64,000 nucleotides of DNA from Pseudomonas sp. B21-015 (GCF_024749285.1 NZ_CP087196.1:4216001-4280000), one strand, 5' to 3'. Numbered from the stretch's first letter, positions 34,631 to 44,770 are shown. Notes: generated by a model from the sequence alone, not told the origin. Numbers and translations are program-made.

Positions 34631-34807
34631 GTAGCAGCTGCCGACGGCTGCACTCGCCTGTAGCAGCTGTCGAGCTTGCGAGGCTGCGTTCGGCTGCGTA
34701 GCAGTCGTGAATCCGGCTGACGCGGTTTGCCTGATGCACCGCAAGCTCTGGTTTGACGACTGCTGCGCAGCCGAACGCAGCCTCGCAGGCTCGGCAGCTG
34801 CTACGGG
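34631..34807. repeat. Pseudomonas intergenic repeat pair
   Basis: GTAGCAGCTGTCGAGCTTGCGAGGCTGCG and its inverted counterpart CGCAGCCTCGCAGGCTCGGCAGCTGCTAC, with a partial third copy at 34631. The same unit occurs at 22964. It separates the convergent sugar transferase and VanZ genes. Confidence 0.8.
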
Positions 34808-34900
34808 CGGATGGAGGGCAAGAGAGGTGTTGCTGGAGGGGGATACAGCGAGGATCAACGGTTACAACATGCCGACAAACTGCCAGGTGCCTAACGCCTT

Positions 34901-35260
34901 TCAGCGCACCCAGCACCTGGAGACCAACAACCCCATCAACACGCCGATACAGTTTGCCAGCATGTCATAGGGCGAAGCCGTGCGCAGCGGCATCAAACCT
35001 TGCGCGAGCTCAATGAGTACGCCGGTGAGCAAACACCCCAAGGCTACCCAAAGAAACCTCACATTGGGGAAGGCCAGGCGGCAACTGCACGTAAAAACCA
35101 GAAAGCCGATCCAGTGATGGAGCTTGTCCTCTTCGACGAACAGCTCCGGGATCGATTGAGGGCGCAAACCTGCGTACAGCAAAATCACAGTCACCGCAGC
35201 AAAGGCCAGGCCCCGGAGCCAGAATGGCAACTCGACCAAGCCTTTGAGCCACGTGATCAT
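34901..35260 (-). CDS. VanZ-like membrane protein
   Basis: 119 residues with about four transmembrane segments (LAFAAVTVILLYAGL, LHHWIGFLVFTCSCRLAF, FLWVALGCLLTGVLIELAQGL, MLANCIGVLMGLLVS). The conserved VanZ features KLHHWIGF, IELAQ and SPYDMLANCIG are present. VanZ proteins occur in glycopeptide resistance and in envelope polysaccharide loci; the biochemical role is unknown. Its ATG overlaps the stop of the YjbH/GfcD gene (ATGA), so it is the last gene of the export operon. Confidence 0.82.
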   Translation of the reverse strand: MITWLKGLVELPFWLRGLAFAAVTVILLYAGLRPQSIPELFVEEDKLHHWIGFLVFTCSCRLAFPNVRFLWVALGCLLTGVLIELAQGLMPLRTASPYDMLANCIGVLMGLLVSRCWVR

Positions 35261-37359
35261 TCAGTGATTTTCTCGAAGTTGTTGTAGAACAGGCTGCTGT
35301 CGCGCCCGTCGGTCATGGTCTGCAGCGAGTAGGCACGGTTCAGGCGCGCACCACCGTCGCGGGTCAGTGGCGCCCAGACGATATTGGCCCGGCGCATGGT
35401 CGAGGTACTCATCATCTCGTCGAACGGGATGGAAATATAGATCCCTTTGTCGAAGCTACCCTCACCATATTCCGCCTTCGACGCGGTAGTCAGAGTGACC
35501 CAGCCGCCAAACTTCACGCCGTTCTTGAACTCCCGCGACAAGTCGACAGTGGTACCCCAGTCCCGCGCCAGATAACGCCCGACACTGACCGCTGCAAGCA
35601 TGTCATTGGGCAGCTCAGTATAGCTGGTGACATGGCCCGTCACGGTCTGGTAATCGCGCAGACCGAAGCCCTGATCAAAATCCCGTTGACGCACGAAGTT
35701 CAGATCGGCGCCCACCGACCAGCGTTTCCCCGCGGGTCGATACAGCACTTCGCTGCCGACACCGGCATACATGGATTCCAGATAGCCGCCGTAGACCATG
35801 CCATACAGGTCCCTATCCAGCTGCGTCGCGTGGTTGAACTGGAACGTCGGCATCGTCACATCGGAGGTGGTCAGGTATTTACGCAAATCGGTGCGCACTC
35901 GCGGCAGCCCGCTCGGCGCGTCGTAGGTGAACTTGTCGTAGTTGTTCAGCAGGTTGGCACTGAGCAGGCCGCTCCACCAGGTGTTGCGGGTGAAACGGTA
36001 CTCCGCGTCAGCATCGGCGGTGAACTGATAGAGCAGCCCGTCGGGGCCACCGATGTTCTGTTTGTAGCCCAGGCCCAAGCCATAGCTGAACGGTTCCAGC
36101 GCCTGGGTGTAGAGCGTGGTTTCCCGGTGCGCAGTCGCCGGATTGACCTCGGTCGTACGGTGCAGATCCTTCAGCGGCTGGTCGTTGTTCACCACCGCGC
36201 GGAAGGTTTCCCGTGGCACGCTGGTTTCCTCGACGGACATGTCATAGCGCTGGTTCACCAGGGTGAACCAGTCGATGTCCTGATTGACGCTGTTATCGAG
36301 AATCCGGCTGGCTCGCCCAACGGCCTTGGCCGGATAAAAATAACGGGACTGCTCGCCATACACCATCAGCTCCGAACCGCGCCGGGCGATGCGTTTCACC
36401 TTGTATCCGGCATTTTGTTGCAGCCGGTTGGAGACATCGGCCCAGTTGACTTGGTCGGGCGGAGTCGACGGCGCCTGCGCCGGCAGCGGCTCGGCGGGAG
36501 GGTCGTAAGTTTTGACCGGCGCCTTGCGGCTGACAAAGTTGGTGTGCAGGGTGATGCCGAACATCGCGGTATTGCCGCGCTCCCAGCCGGCGCTCAGATC
36601 GACGCTGTCGGCCAGCTTGTAGACCACACCGAAGTTGATCGGCAGGTCTTGTTTGAGCGGGTTGTCCAGCGGCTCATTCTTGTAATCGTTGCCCTCGTAC
36701 TCGATCTTCAGGCTCAGTGGCTCCCACGGCGTTTGATAAGCGACCCCGCCAAACAACGAAGGGTGCCCTCTGAAATACGCGTTGGCATTCACGTCCCCTG
36801 CCCTGGCGACAGCCGCCGTGCTCTGCGGCCGGTCGTTGAACTGGCTGCCGAAGACCGACAGCGGGTTACTGAAATCCCCCCGATTACCCAGATAACCCCA
36901 GGCAATGCCGAGGCTGAAATCGAGGTTGCCATAACGCTTGTTGGCGGCGAAATATTCGCTGGAAAACAGCCCGGTACCGCCGATGTCCCGGGCGCCGATG
37001 GCGACTTGCGGCGCCCAGCGACTTTCTTCCCAAAGCCGTGCCTTGAAATCGATGGCCTTGTCTTTGAAACTCTGGTCGCCACTCAATTCTTCGGTGCCGT
37101 ACTTGCGGTTGGTGATGGCGGTGTAACGAAACGAGCCCTCCAGCCAATCGAACGGCTGCAAGGAAAAACTGTAGCGTGAGTAAGGATCGGTACGACTGGC
37201 CGTGGCACTCAACTCCCCCGCGGGGGCCATGCGAGCGGTGGGGGTCTGTAGCAGACCGACGCCACCAAAATCACTCTGGGTGTAGCGCGGTTCACCGTGA
37301 GCCAGTCCGTAAGGCAGAAGCAATGCAGCAGCAAAACGTAACTTCAACGGGCACTTCAA
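35257..37359 (-). CDS. gfcD: YjbH/GfcD-family outer-membrane protein
   Basis: 700 residues with a signal peptide ending AHGEP. Early it has SDFGGVGLLQTPTARMAPAGELS and TDPYSRYSFSLQPFDWLEGSFRYT, characteristic of YjbH/GfcD. Long stretches of alternating hydrophobic/aromatic strands suggest one or two outer-membrane beta barrels, with a linker near residues 290-330 rich in Pro. In E. coli group-4 capsule and in the yjbEFGH locus it is needed for polysaccharide secretion. The start is TTG at 37359, supported by GAGGTGG upstream and by the TTGA overlap with the preceding gene's stop. Confidence 0.88.
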   Translation of the reverse strand: MKCPLKLRFAAALLLPYGLAHGEPRYTQSDFGGVGLLQTPTARMAPAGELSATASRTDPYSRYSFSLQPFDWLEGSFRYTAITNRKYGTEELSGDQSFKDKAIDFKARLWEESRWAPQVAIGARDIGGTGLFSSEYFAANKRYGNLDFSLGIAWGYLGNRGDFSNPLSVFGSQFNDRPQSTAAVARAGDVNANAYFRGHPSLFGGVAYQTPWEPLSLKIEYEGNDYKNEPLDNPLKQDLPINFGVVYKLADSVDLSAGWERGNTAMFGITLHTNFVSRKAPVKTYDPPAEPLPAQAPSTPPDQVNWADVSNRLQQNAGYKVKRIARRGSELMVYGEQSRYFYPAKAVGRASRILDNSVNQDIDWFTLVNQRYDMSVEETSVPRETFRAVVNNDQPLKDLHRTTEVNPATAHRETTLYTQALEPFSYGLGLGYKQNIGGPDGLLYQFTADADAEYRFTRNTWWSGLLSANLLNNYDKFTYDAPSGLPRVRTDLRKYLTTSDVTMPTFQFNHATQLDRDLYGMVYGGYLESMYAGVGSEVLYRPAGKRWSVGADLNFVRQRDFDQGFGLRDYQTVTGHVTSYTELPNDMLAAVSVGRYLARDWGTTVDLSREFKNGVKFGGWVTLTTASKAEYGEGSFDKGIYISIPFDEMMSTSTMRRANIVWAPLTRDGGARLNRAYSLQTMTDGRDSSLFYNNFEKITE

Positions 37360-38123
37360 GGGGCCACCTCAGCCTGGGGTTGAGTGGCGAGGAACTCGGC
37401 CAGTTGTTGATTGAGCTCAGGGGTCGGCGTCTCGAGATCGTCGCTCCTGATCGGCACCAGGATCCTGCTGCCAGGAGCCGCCACGACGCCGTCCTCACGA
37501 TTCCATGCCGCCACGCCCACGCGCCGTACCTGGCCGTCGGGCTGGATCAGCCACAGATAATCGCGCTCGGCATCGTCGAGGATGGTGCAGTCCCGGGCAT
37601 AAACACGCGCTTCCAGCAGGGCGCGGTAAGGCACCCGACAGGGCTGCGCGACCGCCCCCAGAATCTCTACGGTGGATGGCCGCTCGGGGTAAATCAGACG
37701 GTCGCCATCATCCAGTAGAGCGTTGCGGGCGAACCCCACCTCCACGGCGATCGGGTCGAGCACCGCGACCTGCCGTCCGGTGACTGACAGTTGCGCAACC
37801 TGCTCATACAGACGCGTACTCAACTCTGCTCGCGTGTTTTTGCCGTCGAGCAAGGCGCCCCGTTGCAGCAGCTTCAGATCGAACAGGACACCCGCCTTCA
37901 AACGCGCCTGTTTGTCCACCAATGAACGGTGCAGCCAAGCCGCGCCCAGCCAGTAACTTTCGGCGTTGGGTTGGGCGACGCGAATAACGTCCAGCAAGCG
38001 TGCACCGGGTTTGACCTCGATGGGGCCGGGGCTGCGCACGTCACCGCTGACCGTGACGGCCGCCTGGCCCACGGCCGGGCCGATCAACAGCAGGCCAAGC
38101 AAGAAAAGGTTTGAACACTTCAC
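37356..38123 (-). CDS. gfcC: GfcC/YjbG-family capsule biosynthesis protein
   Basis: 255 residues, periplasmic, with a signal peptide (LFLLGLLLIGPAVGQA). It has two beta-grasp/SLBB-like parts: VTVSGDVRSPGPIEVKPGARLLDVI and STVEILGAVAQPCRVPY, the second followed by the conserved arrangement YARDCTILDDAERDYLWLIQPDGQVRRVG. GfcC is a periplasmic protein of group-4 capsule export. The start is GTG at 38123, overlapping the previous stop (GTGA). Confidence 0.85.
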   Translation of the reverse strand: MKCSNLFLLGLLLIGPAVGQAAVTVSGDVRSPGPIEVKPGARLLDVIRVAQPNAESYWLGAAWLHRSLVDKQARLKAGVLFDLKLLQRGALLDGKNTRAELSTRLYEQVAQLSVTGRQVAVLDPIAVEVGFARNALLDDGDRLIYPERPSTVEILGAVAQPCRVPYRALLEARVYARDCTILDDAERDYLWLIQPDGQVRRVGVAAWNREDGVVAAPGSRILVPIRSDDLETPTPELNQQLAEFLATQPQAEVAP

Positions 38124-38779
38124 TGGGCCGCTCCCCTGTCAGGGCGCACCTGCACGATGTTCAGAAACAGCTGCGGCGTCAGATGCTGCTCGCTGCGCAG
38201 GATGAAACCGTCCTGGGGGTCGACCCAGTAGCGGTTGGTGGCGTGGAAATTCAGGGTGGGTGCATCCACCTGCTCGTCGATGCGCAGCAAGACGTATTCC
38301 TTGTCCAGAATGCTGATGGTCTCGATGCCGTGGGGGTTGAAACGGCTGTTGACCGCGATACCGATTCGGTTGCCGTCGTAGATGTCGATCCAGCGCGTGC
38401 TGGTATAACCGTCGGGCAAATGCTGAAGGCCGTGCTTGAACGGCGACTCATCATTGAAACGAGTGCCATCCAGTGAAACACCCAGCCCGACGGTACGTAC
38501 CACCAGACCGTCGCGCATCATCAGCACTTGCTTGCCGGAAGCGACCCAGAACTGCAGGTCGCCCCGCCGACGAGCCATGGCCATCACCCCCTCGCTGGAG
38601 GGGGTGGTGACCAGTATCTGCGGATACGGCACGGCATCGACCTGAGCACGGGTCAAGTTGATGGAGGCAGGCCCCGCGACGGATGTTTCGAGGGTGTCCC
38701 AGGAGGCCTTCATCAACGGGTTACACCCGCACAGCAAGAGCGCCATCGTCAGACTGGCGAAGGTAGGCAAATTTTTCAC
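38120..38779 (-). CDS. gfcB: GfcB/YjbF-family lipoprotein
   Basis: 219 residues with a lipoprotein signal (LTMALLLCGC). The family core includes WDTLETSVAGPASINLTRAQVDAVPYPQI, GDLQFWVASGKQVLMMRDG and RTVGLGVSL. It is a putative outer-membrane-attached partner of GfcC/GfcD in polysaccharide secretion. The start is GTG. The gene begins 14 bases after the wza stop and overlaps gfcC. Confidence 0.87.
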   Translation of the reverse strand: MKNLPTFASLTMALLLCGCNPLMKASWDTLETSVAGPASINLTRAQVDAVPYPQILVTTPSSEGVMAMARRRGDLQFWVASGKQVLMMRDGLVVRTVGLGVSLDGTRFNDESPFKHGLQHLPDGYTSTRWIDIYDGNRIGIAVNSRFNPHGIETISILDKEYVLLRIDEQVDAPTLNFHATNRYWVDPQDGFILRSEQHLTPQLFLNIVQVRPDRGAAQ

Positions 38780-38793
38780 GGCGGGATTGAGCC

Positions 38794-39906
38794 TTATCTG
38801 CTGTTGGCTTCGCTGAGGTCATTAAGAGAGCTGGCACCGGTCCCGAGAACGGTGGCCGTAGGCAGAAGCTGGCTGATCAGACGGTTCCAGCGTGTCACGC
38901 CGGCCGGGCCGACATAGACGATGTCTTGCGGTTGCAAGTCAAAGCGGGTGGCCAGCACTAGGGCCGAAGGCGATTCGGCATCGAGCTGGAACACCTTGGC
39001 CGGTTCGGTTTCCAGGTGGTCCGCGCCGCGAATCACGTACACCGCATTGCCGTTGGAGGTGGTCTGGTTCAAGCCCCCCACCGTGCCCAGCGCATCGGTC
39101 AGGTTGATCGATTTGCTCTTGAAGCTCAGGGCGCGAGGCTGGTTGACCTCACCCATGACATAGATACGTTTTTGGTCGTTATAAGGCAGGTACAGCCGGT
39201 CGCCGCCCTTGAGGTAGACGCCCTGCAGCTGTGAGTCCTGCCGATTGAGGGTGTCCAGATCAAGCTTGTATTCACGCCCGTCCCGGGTCAGCGTCAGGCC
39301 CGACAGGTCGGCATTCGAGGGGTCCACACCGGCCGCGCCAACGGCCTCCACCACGCTCAGCGGGGTGGTGGTGATCGGCTGCTGGCCGGCTTTGAGCACC
39401 GCACCGGAAATCACCACGGTCTGGCTGGCGAAGCGCAATACGCTGACGTCGACCTGGGGGCTTTCGACAAATTGCGACAAGCGCTCGGCAATAAAAGCTC
39501 GCAACTCTTCGATGGTTTTACCGGCGGCCGGCACATTACCGATGTAGGGATAAAACAGCGTGCCGTCCGGACGAACCAGACGACCGTTGGCATCGATTTG
39601 CTGTTGCGGCCCCGAAGGCGCCGTCAACTCGGGGTGATCCCAGACCGTGATAAACAACAGGTCATTGGCACCCACGCGATAACCACCGGGCACATAGGAC
39701 AACAACGCCGATGGCACCGATTCGCGAACCTGCGTGGCGGCATCCATGGCAATCAATTTAGGCGTGATGGGAATAAGCTCCACCCGGCTACTTTCCACAG
39801 AGCCGTCACTGACCATTTGACTGGTGTCCATGTGTTGACCAGGCGAAAACATACAGCCGTGCAAGCTGATACTTGCCAGCATAACAACAGATAATCTACG
39901 GATCAT
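38794..39906 (-). CDS. wza: Wza/GfcE-type polysaccharide export lipoprotein
   Basis: 370 residues. The lipobox is MLASISLHGC. The poly-export domain follows (GGYRVGANDLLFITVWDHPELT, DANGRLVRPDGTLFYPYIGNV). Two SLBB domains come after (VVISGAVLKAGQQPITTTPLSVVEAV and IYVMGEVNQPRALSFKSKSINLTDAL), and a C-terminal amphipathic helix (RWNRLISQLLPTATVL) would form the outer-membrane pore. It is the octameric outer-membrane channel that works with Wzc. It lies downstream of gfcA, from which it is separated by a terminator-like hairpin. Confidence 0.93.
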   Translation of the reverse strand: MIRRLSVVMLASISLHGCMFSPGQHMDTSQMVSDGSVESSRVELIPITPKLIAMDAATQVRESVPSALLSYVPGGYRVGANDLLFITVWDHPELTAPSGPQQQIDANGRLVRPDGTLFYPYIGNVPAAGKTIEELRAFIAERLSQFVESPQVDVSVLRFASQTVVISGAVLKAGQQPITTTPLSVVEAVGAAGVDPSNADLSGLTLTRDGREYKLDLDTLNRQDSQLQGVYLKGGDRLYLPYNDQKRIYVMGEVNQPRALSFKSKSINLTDALGTVGGLNQTTSNGNAVYVIRGADHLETEPAKVFQLDAESPSALVLATRFDLQPQDIVYVGPAGVTRWNRLISQLLPTATVLGTGASSLNDLSEANSR

Positions 39907-39936
39907 AATGGCACTACGCTAGTCGAGGGCAAATCT

Positions 39937-39972
39937 AAAACAAGATCACCCAGAAAGTTCTGAGTGATCTTG
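39937..39972 (-). terminator. Intrinsic terminator/attenuator between gfcA and wza
   Basis: On the minus strand AAGATCACTCAGA pairs with TCTGGGTGATCTT (one G-U pair) around a short loop and is followed by TGTTTTAGATTT. It lies between the gfcA stop and the wza start inside a same-strand gene series, so partial read-through would set the ratio of GfcA to the export proteins. Confidence 0.75.
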
Positions 39973-39992
39973 AACAACATACTTCGCGGGGT

Positions 39993-40271
39993 TTAGTTGG
40001 TACCTGTCGTACCACCAGTACCGGTTGTGCCACCCGTTCCAGAGGTACCGCCATTGGAACTGCCGCCGGAGCTGGAGGCGGCCGCAGCAGCGCCGATAAT
40101 GGCCGCGCCGACCACCACGGTTTCGGCGACCGTCACGCCCCCGACCAGCGGGGTATTCAAGGACAGTGGCTCGTCCAGTGCTTCGCTTGCCGTTTCACTC
40201 GGTGGTGCATCCGCCGCCAACGCCGCGGTGCTCATGACAGCCAGCAAGCTGGCAGTAAGTAGTTTCTTCAT
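39993..40271 (-). CDS. gfcA: GfcA/YjbE-like small exported Gly/Thr-rich protein
   Basis: 92 residues: a signal peptide (MKKLLTASLLAVMSTAALAA), a short acidic region, a hydrophobic segment (VVVGAAIIGAAAAASSS) and a low-complexity tail of GGTSGTGGTTGT units. GfcA and YjbE have the same layout and also begin their operons. The tail may be modified or surface exposed. AAGGAG precedes the ATG. It is the first gene of the gfcA-wza-gfcBCD-vanZ series. Confidence 0.8.
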   Translation of the reverse strand: MKKLLTASLLAVMSTAALAADAPPSETASEALDEPLSLNTPLVGGVTVAETVVVGAAIIGAAAAASSSGGSSNGGTSGTGGTTGTGGTTGTN

Positions 40272-40701
40272 ATCAGACTCCTTCTCGACATCAACTCTGC
40301 ATTAGATTTGATACTAAGGGACCGGGAATGGAACAACAGATGAATGAACTGACACCCGTAAGTTGAACGAGCCCGTTCATGCACATTGCCTCCTTTGGAG
40401 GATGTCATTTATAGGGAGTGCATGCCATACGCCGAATCCCGTCACATCCTCGGCAAAAGCGCTTGCGCGGGGCAAGGATTATTGACAAATAAAGGCGATT
40501 TTCAAAGATATTCGCCACACAACAAGGCATTTTAAGTACAAACTTACGAGTGTGAGTCACTCGCCTCAGGCGTCTATTGTTATTATTAGTCAGGATTCTC
40601 CCGACTTCTTATCCCGCAAGGTTCTACTGCGATTGGAAATTCAGGCTAAATAACATCAGGTCATCAATAGTTAATATTAACTATAGACCATTATTAATCC
40701 G
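40272..40701. promoter_or_regulatory. 430-base leader/promoter region of the gfcA operon
   Basis: No gene is present. Small inverted repeats include TGAACG/CGTTCA (about 40363-40378), CCTCC-TTT-GGAGG (about 40390) and CGAGTG/CACTCG (40547-40563). None is followed by a T run on the minus strand, so they are candidate operators or leader structures and not clear terminators. The region is AT-rich and must serve both the end of rfbC and the start of gfcA. Confidence 0.4.
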
Positions 40702-41241
40702 TCATTCCCCGCTCAACAGCGCGCGCAATCGCGGGTTGCGCAAGTCTTTTTCCGAGAGTTGAGGTGACTCCAAAGGCCAGGCAATGTCCAGGTCCGGATC
40801 ACTCCAGAGCAGACCACCTTCGTCCTCGGGAAAATACAGATCGGTGCATTTGTATTGAAAATCGGCGGTTTCACTGAGCACACAAAAGCCGTGGGCATAA
40901 CCTGGCGGCACCCATAGCTGAAGATGGTTGTCGGCGGTCAACTTGACCCCTACATGCTCGCCGCAAGTGGCCGATTCGGGATTGATGTCCACCACCACGT
41001 CGTATACCGCCCCTTGGGAAACCCGCACCAACTTGCCCTGGGGCCGGGTCCGCTGGAAGTGCAAACCACGCAACACGCCATACTGCGAGCGCGAGTGATT
41101 GTCCTGGACGAAAGGCAACTCGACGCCAGCGTCGCGATAACGCTGCTGGTGATAACTCTCGAAAAAGAACCCGCGGCCATCGCCAAACACCTTGGGCTCG
41201 ATAATCAGTACGCCAGGCAACCGGGTGTTGATGACATTCAT
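40702..41241 (-). CDS. rfbC: dTDP-4-dehydrorhamnose 3,5-epimerase
   Basis: About 179 residues, cupin fold. The family signatures are present: [39 protein letters not shown] (catalytic His in GLHFQ), [12 protein letters not shown] and [27 protein letters not shown]. It converts dTDP-4-keto-6-deoxyglucose to the L-lyxo epimer. The ATG at 41241 overlaps the rfbA stop (ATGA). It is the last gene of the rfbBAC set. Confidence 0.94.
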   Translation of the reverse strand: MNVINTRLPGVLIIEPKVFGDGRGFFFESYHQQRYRDAGVELPFVQDNHSRSQYGVLRGLHFQRTRPQGKLVRVSQGAVYDVVVDINPESATCGEHVGVKLTADNHLQLWVPPGYAHGFCVLSETADFQYKCTDLYFPEDEGGLLWSDPDLDIAWPLESPQLSEKDLRNPRLRALLSGE

Positions 41242-42116
41242 ATCGCAGGCTCCGTGCTCAGCACCCGTGCCAGGTATTGGCCGTAACCGGTTTTGCATAA
41301 CGCCGTGGCTTGCTGATCCAGTTGTGCAGCCGACAACCAACCCTGGTGGTAGGCCACTTCCTCCAGACAGGCCACTTTCAAGCCCTGCCGCGCTTCGATG
41401 GTCTGGACGAAATGCCCGGCCTCCATCAATGAATCATGGGTCCCGGTGTCCAGCCAGGCAAAACCACGCCCCAGCACGCTGACGTGCAAATCCCCGCGCT
41501 GTAGATACGCGTTGTTCACATCAGTGATTTCAAGCTCGCCGCGGATCGAAGGCTTGACTTGCTTTGCAATGCTCACCACGTCTTTGTCGTAGAAATACAA
41601 GCCGGTGACGGCATAGTCGGACTTCGGGTGTTTAGGCTTCTCTTCGATCGAGATCGCCTTGCCGTTACTGTCGAACTCGACAACGCCAAAGCGCTCCGGG
41701 TCGCTGACTCGATAACCAAAGACAGTGGCACCGTTCTGTCGTTGTGACGCTTCGCGCAACAAGGCGCTGAAGCCATAACCATAGAAAATGTTGTCGCCCA
41801 GAATCAACGCCACATTGCTGTCGCCGATAAAGTGCTCGCCGATCAGAAAGGCCTGGGCCAGACCATCGGGAGAAGGTTGTTCGGCATAGCTGAGTTCAAT
41901 ACCGAAAGAAGAACCGTCACCCAACAGGTTCTGGAAGTTGGGCAAGTCCTGCGGCGTGGAAATAATCAAGATCTCGCGAATGCCCGCCAGCATTAATACC
42001 GACAGCGGATAGTAAATCATCGGCTTGTCGTAGACCGGAAGCAGCTGTTTGGATACACCACGGGTAATGGGATGCAAGCGGGTGCCGGAGCCTCCCGCCA
42101 GAATGATGCCTTTCAT
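41238..42116 (-). CDS. rfbA: Glucose-1-phosphate thymidylyltransferase
   Basis: 292 residues, the standard RmlA length. Nucleotide-binding [36 protein letters not shown] opens the protein, followed by [36 protein letters not shown] and [16 protein letters not shown]. It makes dTDP-glucose from dTTP and glucose-1-phosphate. It is coupled to rfbC and follows rfbB by 45 bases. Confidence 0.96.
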   Translation of the reverse strand: MKGIILAGGSGTRLHPITRGVSKQLLPVYDKPMIYYPLSVLMLAGIREILIISTPQDLPNFQNLLGDGSSFGIELSYAEQPSPDGLAQAFLIGEHFIGDSNVALILGDNIFYGYGFSALLREASQRQNGATVFGYRVSDPERFGVVEFDSNGKAISIEEKPKHPKSDYAVTGLYFYDKDVVSIAKQVKPSIRGELEITDVNNAYLQRGDLHVSVLGRGFAWLDTGTHDSLMEAGHFVQTIEARQGLKVACLEEVAYHQGWLSAAQLDQQATALCKTGYGQYLARVLSTEPAI

Positions 42117-42161
42117 ATGAGGATTCCCTTCGAAACTTAATAGAGGCAGGGTTTGAATGTT

Positions 42162-43232
42162 TCAGCCGACGTGGCCAAGACGCTCCGACCGGTACTGGCC
42201 GTTGAGTATCCGTTCCCACCACCCTTGATGGTTCAGATACCACTGAACCGTTTTGCGTATGCCGCTCTCAAAGGTTTCCTGTGGTCGCCAACCGAGCTCA
42301 CGCTCGATCTTGCCCGCATCGATGGCGTAACGAAGATCATGCCCCGGCCGATCCTTGACGAAGGTAATCAGCTCGCGATAACGCGCGACGCCCGCAGGTT
42401 TATCGGGAGCCAACTCCTCGAGCAGATCGCACAGGGCTTGCACCACCTCAAGATTGGTTTTCTCGTTGTGGCCGCCGATGTTATAGGTTTCGCCAACCTC
42501 GCCACGGCGCACGACCTCGCATAAAGCACGCGCATGATCTTCTACAAACAGCCAGTCGCGAATCTGCAAGCCGTCGCCATAAACCGGCAGAGGCCGGCCG
42601 TGGATGGCATTCAGAATCACATGGGGAATCAACTTCTCGGGGAAGTGATAAGGGCCATAGTTGTTCGAGCAATTGGTCACCAGCACGGGCAGGCCATACG
42701 TACGCTGCCAGGCCCGAACCAGATGATCTGAACTGGCCTTGGAGGCCGAATAGGGTGAACTGGGCGCATAAGGCGTGGTTTCACTGAACAGACTATCGGT
42801 GCCTTCCAGGTCGCCATACACCTCATCGGTGGAGATATGGTGGAAGCGAAAAGCCTGTTTGAGCTCTTCCGACAACCCGTTCCAATAACGCCGGGTCGCT
42901 TCGAGCAAGGTATAGGTACCAACAATATTGGTCTGGATAAAGTCCGCAGGACCGTCGATGGAACGATCGACATGGGACTCTGCGGCCAGGTGCATGACTG
43001 CATCCGGTCGAAATACCGTGAATACCTGATCCAGTGCCCGAGCGTCGCAGATATCGACCTTGAAGAAGTGGTAGCGCGGCGACTCGTCGATGCTCGACAG
43101 GGAGTCGCAATTGCCTGCGTAGGTCAACTTGTCAACGTTCGCGACCCTGCAGGTGGTTTCACTTATCAGGTGGCGTACCACTGCTGATCCAATGAAACCG
43201 GACCCACCGGTAACGAGGATTTTTTTAAACAT
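42162..43232 (-). CDS. rfbB: dTDP-glucose 4,6-dehydratase
   Basis: 356 residues, short-chain dehydrogenase fold. NAD-binding [19 protein letters not shown], then [35 protein letters not shown] and the active-site [15 protein letters not shown]. It produces dTDP-4-keto-6-deoxy-D-glucose. It is followed by rfbA and rfbC, but no rfbD (dTDP-4-dehydrorhamnose reductase) is present in the locus. Confidence 0.96.
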   Translation of the reverse strand: MFKKILVTGGSGFIGSAVVRHLISETTCRVANVDKLTYAGNCDSLSSIDESPRYHFFKVDICDARALDQVFTVFRPDAVMHLAAESHVDRSIDGPADFIQTNIVGTYTLLEATRRYWNGLSEELKQAFRFHHISTDEVYGDLEGTDSLFSETTPYAPSSPYSASKASSDHLVRAWQRTYGLPVLVTNCSNNYGPYHFPEKLIPHVILNAIHGRPLPVYGDGLQIRDWLFVEDHARALCEVVRRGEVGETYNIGGHNEKTNLEVVQALCDLLEELAPDKPAGVARYRELITFVKDRPGHDLRYAIDAGKIERELGWRPQETFESGIRKTVQWYLNHQGWWERILNGQYRSERLGHVG

Positions 43233-43313
43233 GAGTGGAGATCCTGACGGCGAAATGAAAGATTAAATCGGTGACCCGCACCGCTGTCGGCTAACCCAAT
43301 GGATGACGGAGGT

Positions 43314-44717
43314 TCATGCCCTGCCGTATTTATCTTCAAACCGCACGATATCGTTCTCGCCCAGGTAGGAGCCGGACTGAACTTCGATCAGCTCAAGAGG
43401 AATGACACCCGGGTTCTCGAGCGCATGCACTTGACCGATCGGGATGTAAGTCGACTGATTCTCGGAGACCAGATAGGTCTGCTCACCGTTGGTCACTTTG
43501 GCCGTACCGCTAACGACGATCCAGTGCTCGGCGCGGTGGTGATGCATCTGCACAGACAGCTTCGCTCCCGGCTGCACCGTGATACGTTTCACTTGATACC
43601 GAGCGCCTTTATCTATCGAGTCATACATACCCCACGGGCGATAAACTTCTCTGTGGTTCGAGTACTCATGGCGATCGGATTGCTTGAGCCGTTCCACTAC
43701 TTTTTTAACGTCTTGCACCTGATCCTTGCGGGCCACAAGAATGGCGTCGTTGGTTTCAACGATGACCAGTCCTTCAACGCCAATGGTCGCGATCAAGCGG
43801 CTGTTCGCATGAACATAGGTATTGAATGTGTTCTCGGCGAAGACATCCCCCTTGAGCACGTTACCGTCAGCATCTTTTGCAAAGGCATCGGCGAGCGCAG
43901 ACCAGGAGCCAATGTCACTCCATCCGGCATTCATCGCGACCATCACCGCGTCGTCGGTCTTTTCCATTACCGCGTAGTCAATAGAGTCCTCGGGGCACGC
44001 AGAAAACAAAGCCCGGTCAACCCGAGTGAAATTCAAATCCTGCGAACCGTTGCCCAAGGCCTCGATACAGGCAGACAAAATATCGGGCCGGAATTTTTGC
44101 AACTCTTCCAGATAACGGCTCGCGCGGAACAGGAACATGCCGCTGTTCCAGAAGAAATTGTTCGTGAGCACGTACGCTTGAGCCGTCGCCAGATCGGGTT
44201 TCTCGACAAAACGGTTCACTCTGAAACCGCCACCGATATCGTCGCCCTTCTCAATATAGCCATACCCCGTTTCAGGATAGGTGGGCACTATTGCGAAGGT
44301 CACTAACTTCCCTTCCATCGCCAACGGAAGCGCGACCCTGATGCTCTCTTGAAAAGCGTCGACATCTTTAATGGTGTGATCCGCCGGCAAAATCAGCAGC
44401 ATCGGGTCTTGACCTTCGACCGTTGCCTGCAGCGCGGCCAACGCCACCGCTGGCGCCGTATTACGACCGACGGGCTCAAGCAGGATATTGGCATCTCCCA
44501 TGCCCAGTTTTCGCAACTGTTCAGCGGCCAGAAACCGATGTTCTTCGTTGCAGATGAGCCTGGGGGGCTGTATCTCCAGCCCATCAAGTCTCTGAATGGT
44601 GGCCTGCAACAAAGAGAGATTGGTATCTATTAAAGACAAAAACTGCTTGGGGTTCAGTTGTCGCGAAAGCGGCCACAGGCGCGAGCCAGAACCTCCAGAT
44701 AAAATAACCGGAATCAT
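43314..44717 (-). CDS. manC: Mannose-1-phosphate guanylyltransferase / mannose-6-phosphate isomerase
   Basis: 467 residues, bifunctional type II. The nucleotidyltransferase domain begins [26 protein letters not shown], with [14 protein letters not shown] and the pyrophosphorylase core [11 protein letters not shown]. The C-terminal cupin isomerase has [22 protein letters not shown] and [17 protein letters not shown]. It makes GDP-mannose from mannose-1-phosphate and fructose-6-phosphate-derived mannose. It implies mannose or a GDP-mannose-derived sugar in the polymer. Confidence 0.95.
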   Translation of the reverse strand: MIPVILSGGSGSRLWPLSRQLNPKQFLSLIDTNLSLLQATIQRLDGLEIQPPRLICNEEHRFLAAEQLRKLGMGDANILLEPVGRNTAPAVALAALQATVEGQDPMLLILPADHTIKDVDAFQESIRVALPLAMEGKLVTFAIVPTYPETGYGYIEKGDDIGGGFRVNRFVEKPDLATAQAYVLTNNFFWNSGMFLFRASRYLEELQKFRPDILSACIEALGNGSQDLNFTRVDRALFSACPEDSIDYAVMEKTDDAVMVAMNAGWSDIGSWSALADAFAKDADGNVLKGDVFAENTFNTYVHANSRLIATIGVEGLVIVETNDAILVARKDQVQDVKKVVERLKQSDRHEYSNHREVYRPWGMYDSIDKGARYQVKRITVQPGAKLSVQMHHHRAEHWIVVSGTAKVTNGEQTYLVSENQSTYIPIGQVHALENPGVIPLELIEVQSGSYLGENDIVRFEDKYGRA

Positions 44718-44770
44718 TTAGCACCTCATCGAAAAGTAACAGCCTGGATTAGATCGAAGTAATGGATGAC

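Noticed and set aside
35632..37179. 515-codon open frame opposite gfcD
   Set aside because: Same type of artefact; the gfcD translation has a signal peptide and family motifs.
43299..44306. 335-codon open frame opposite manC
   Set aside because: The manC gene accounts for this DNA; the antisense translation has no recognisable domain.
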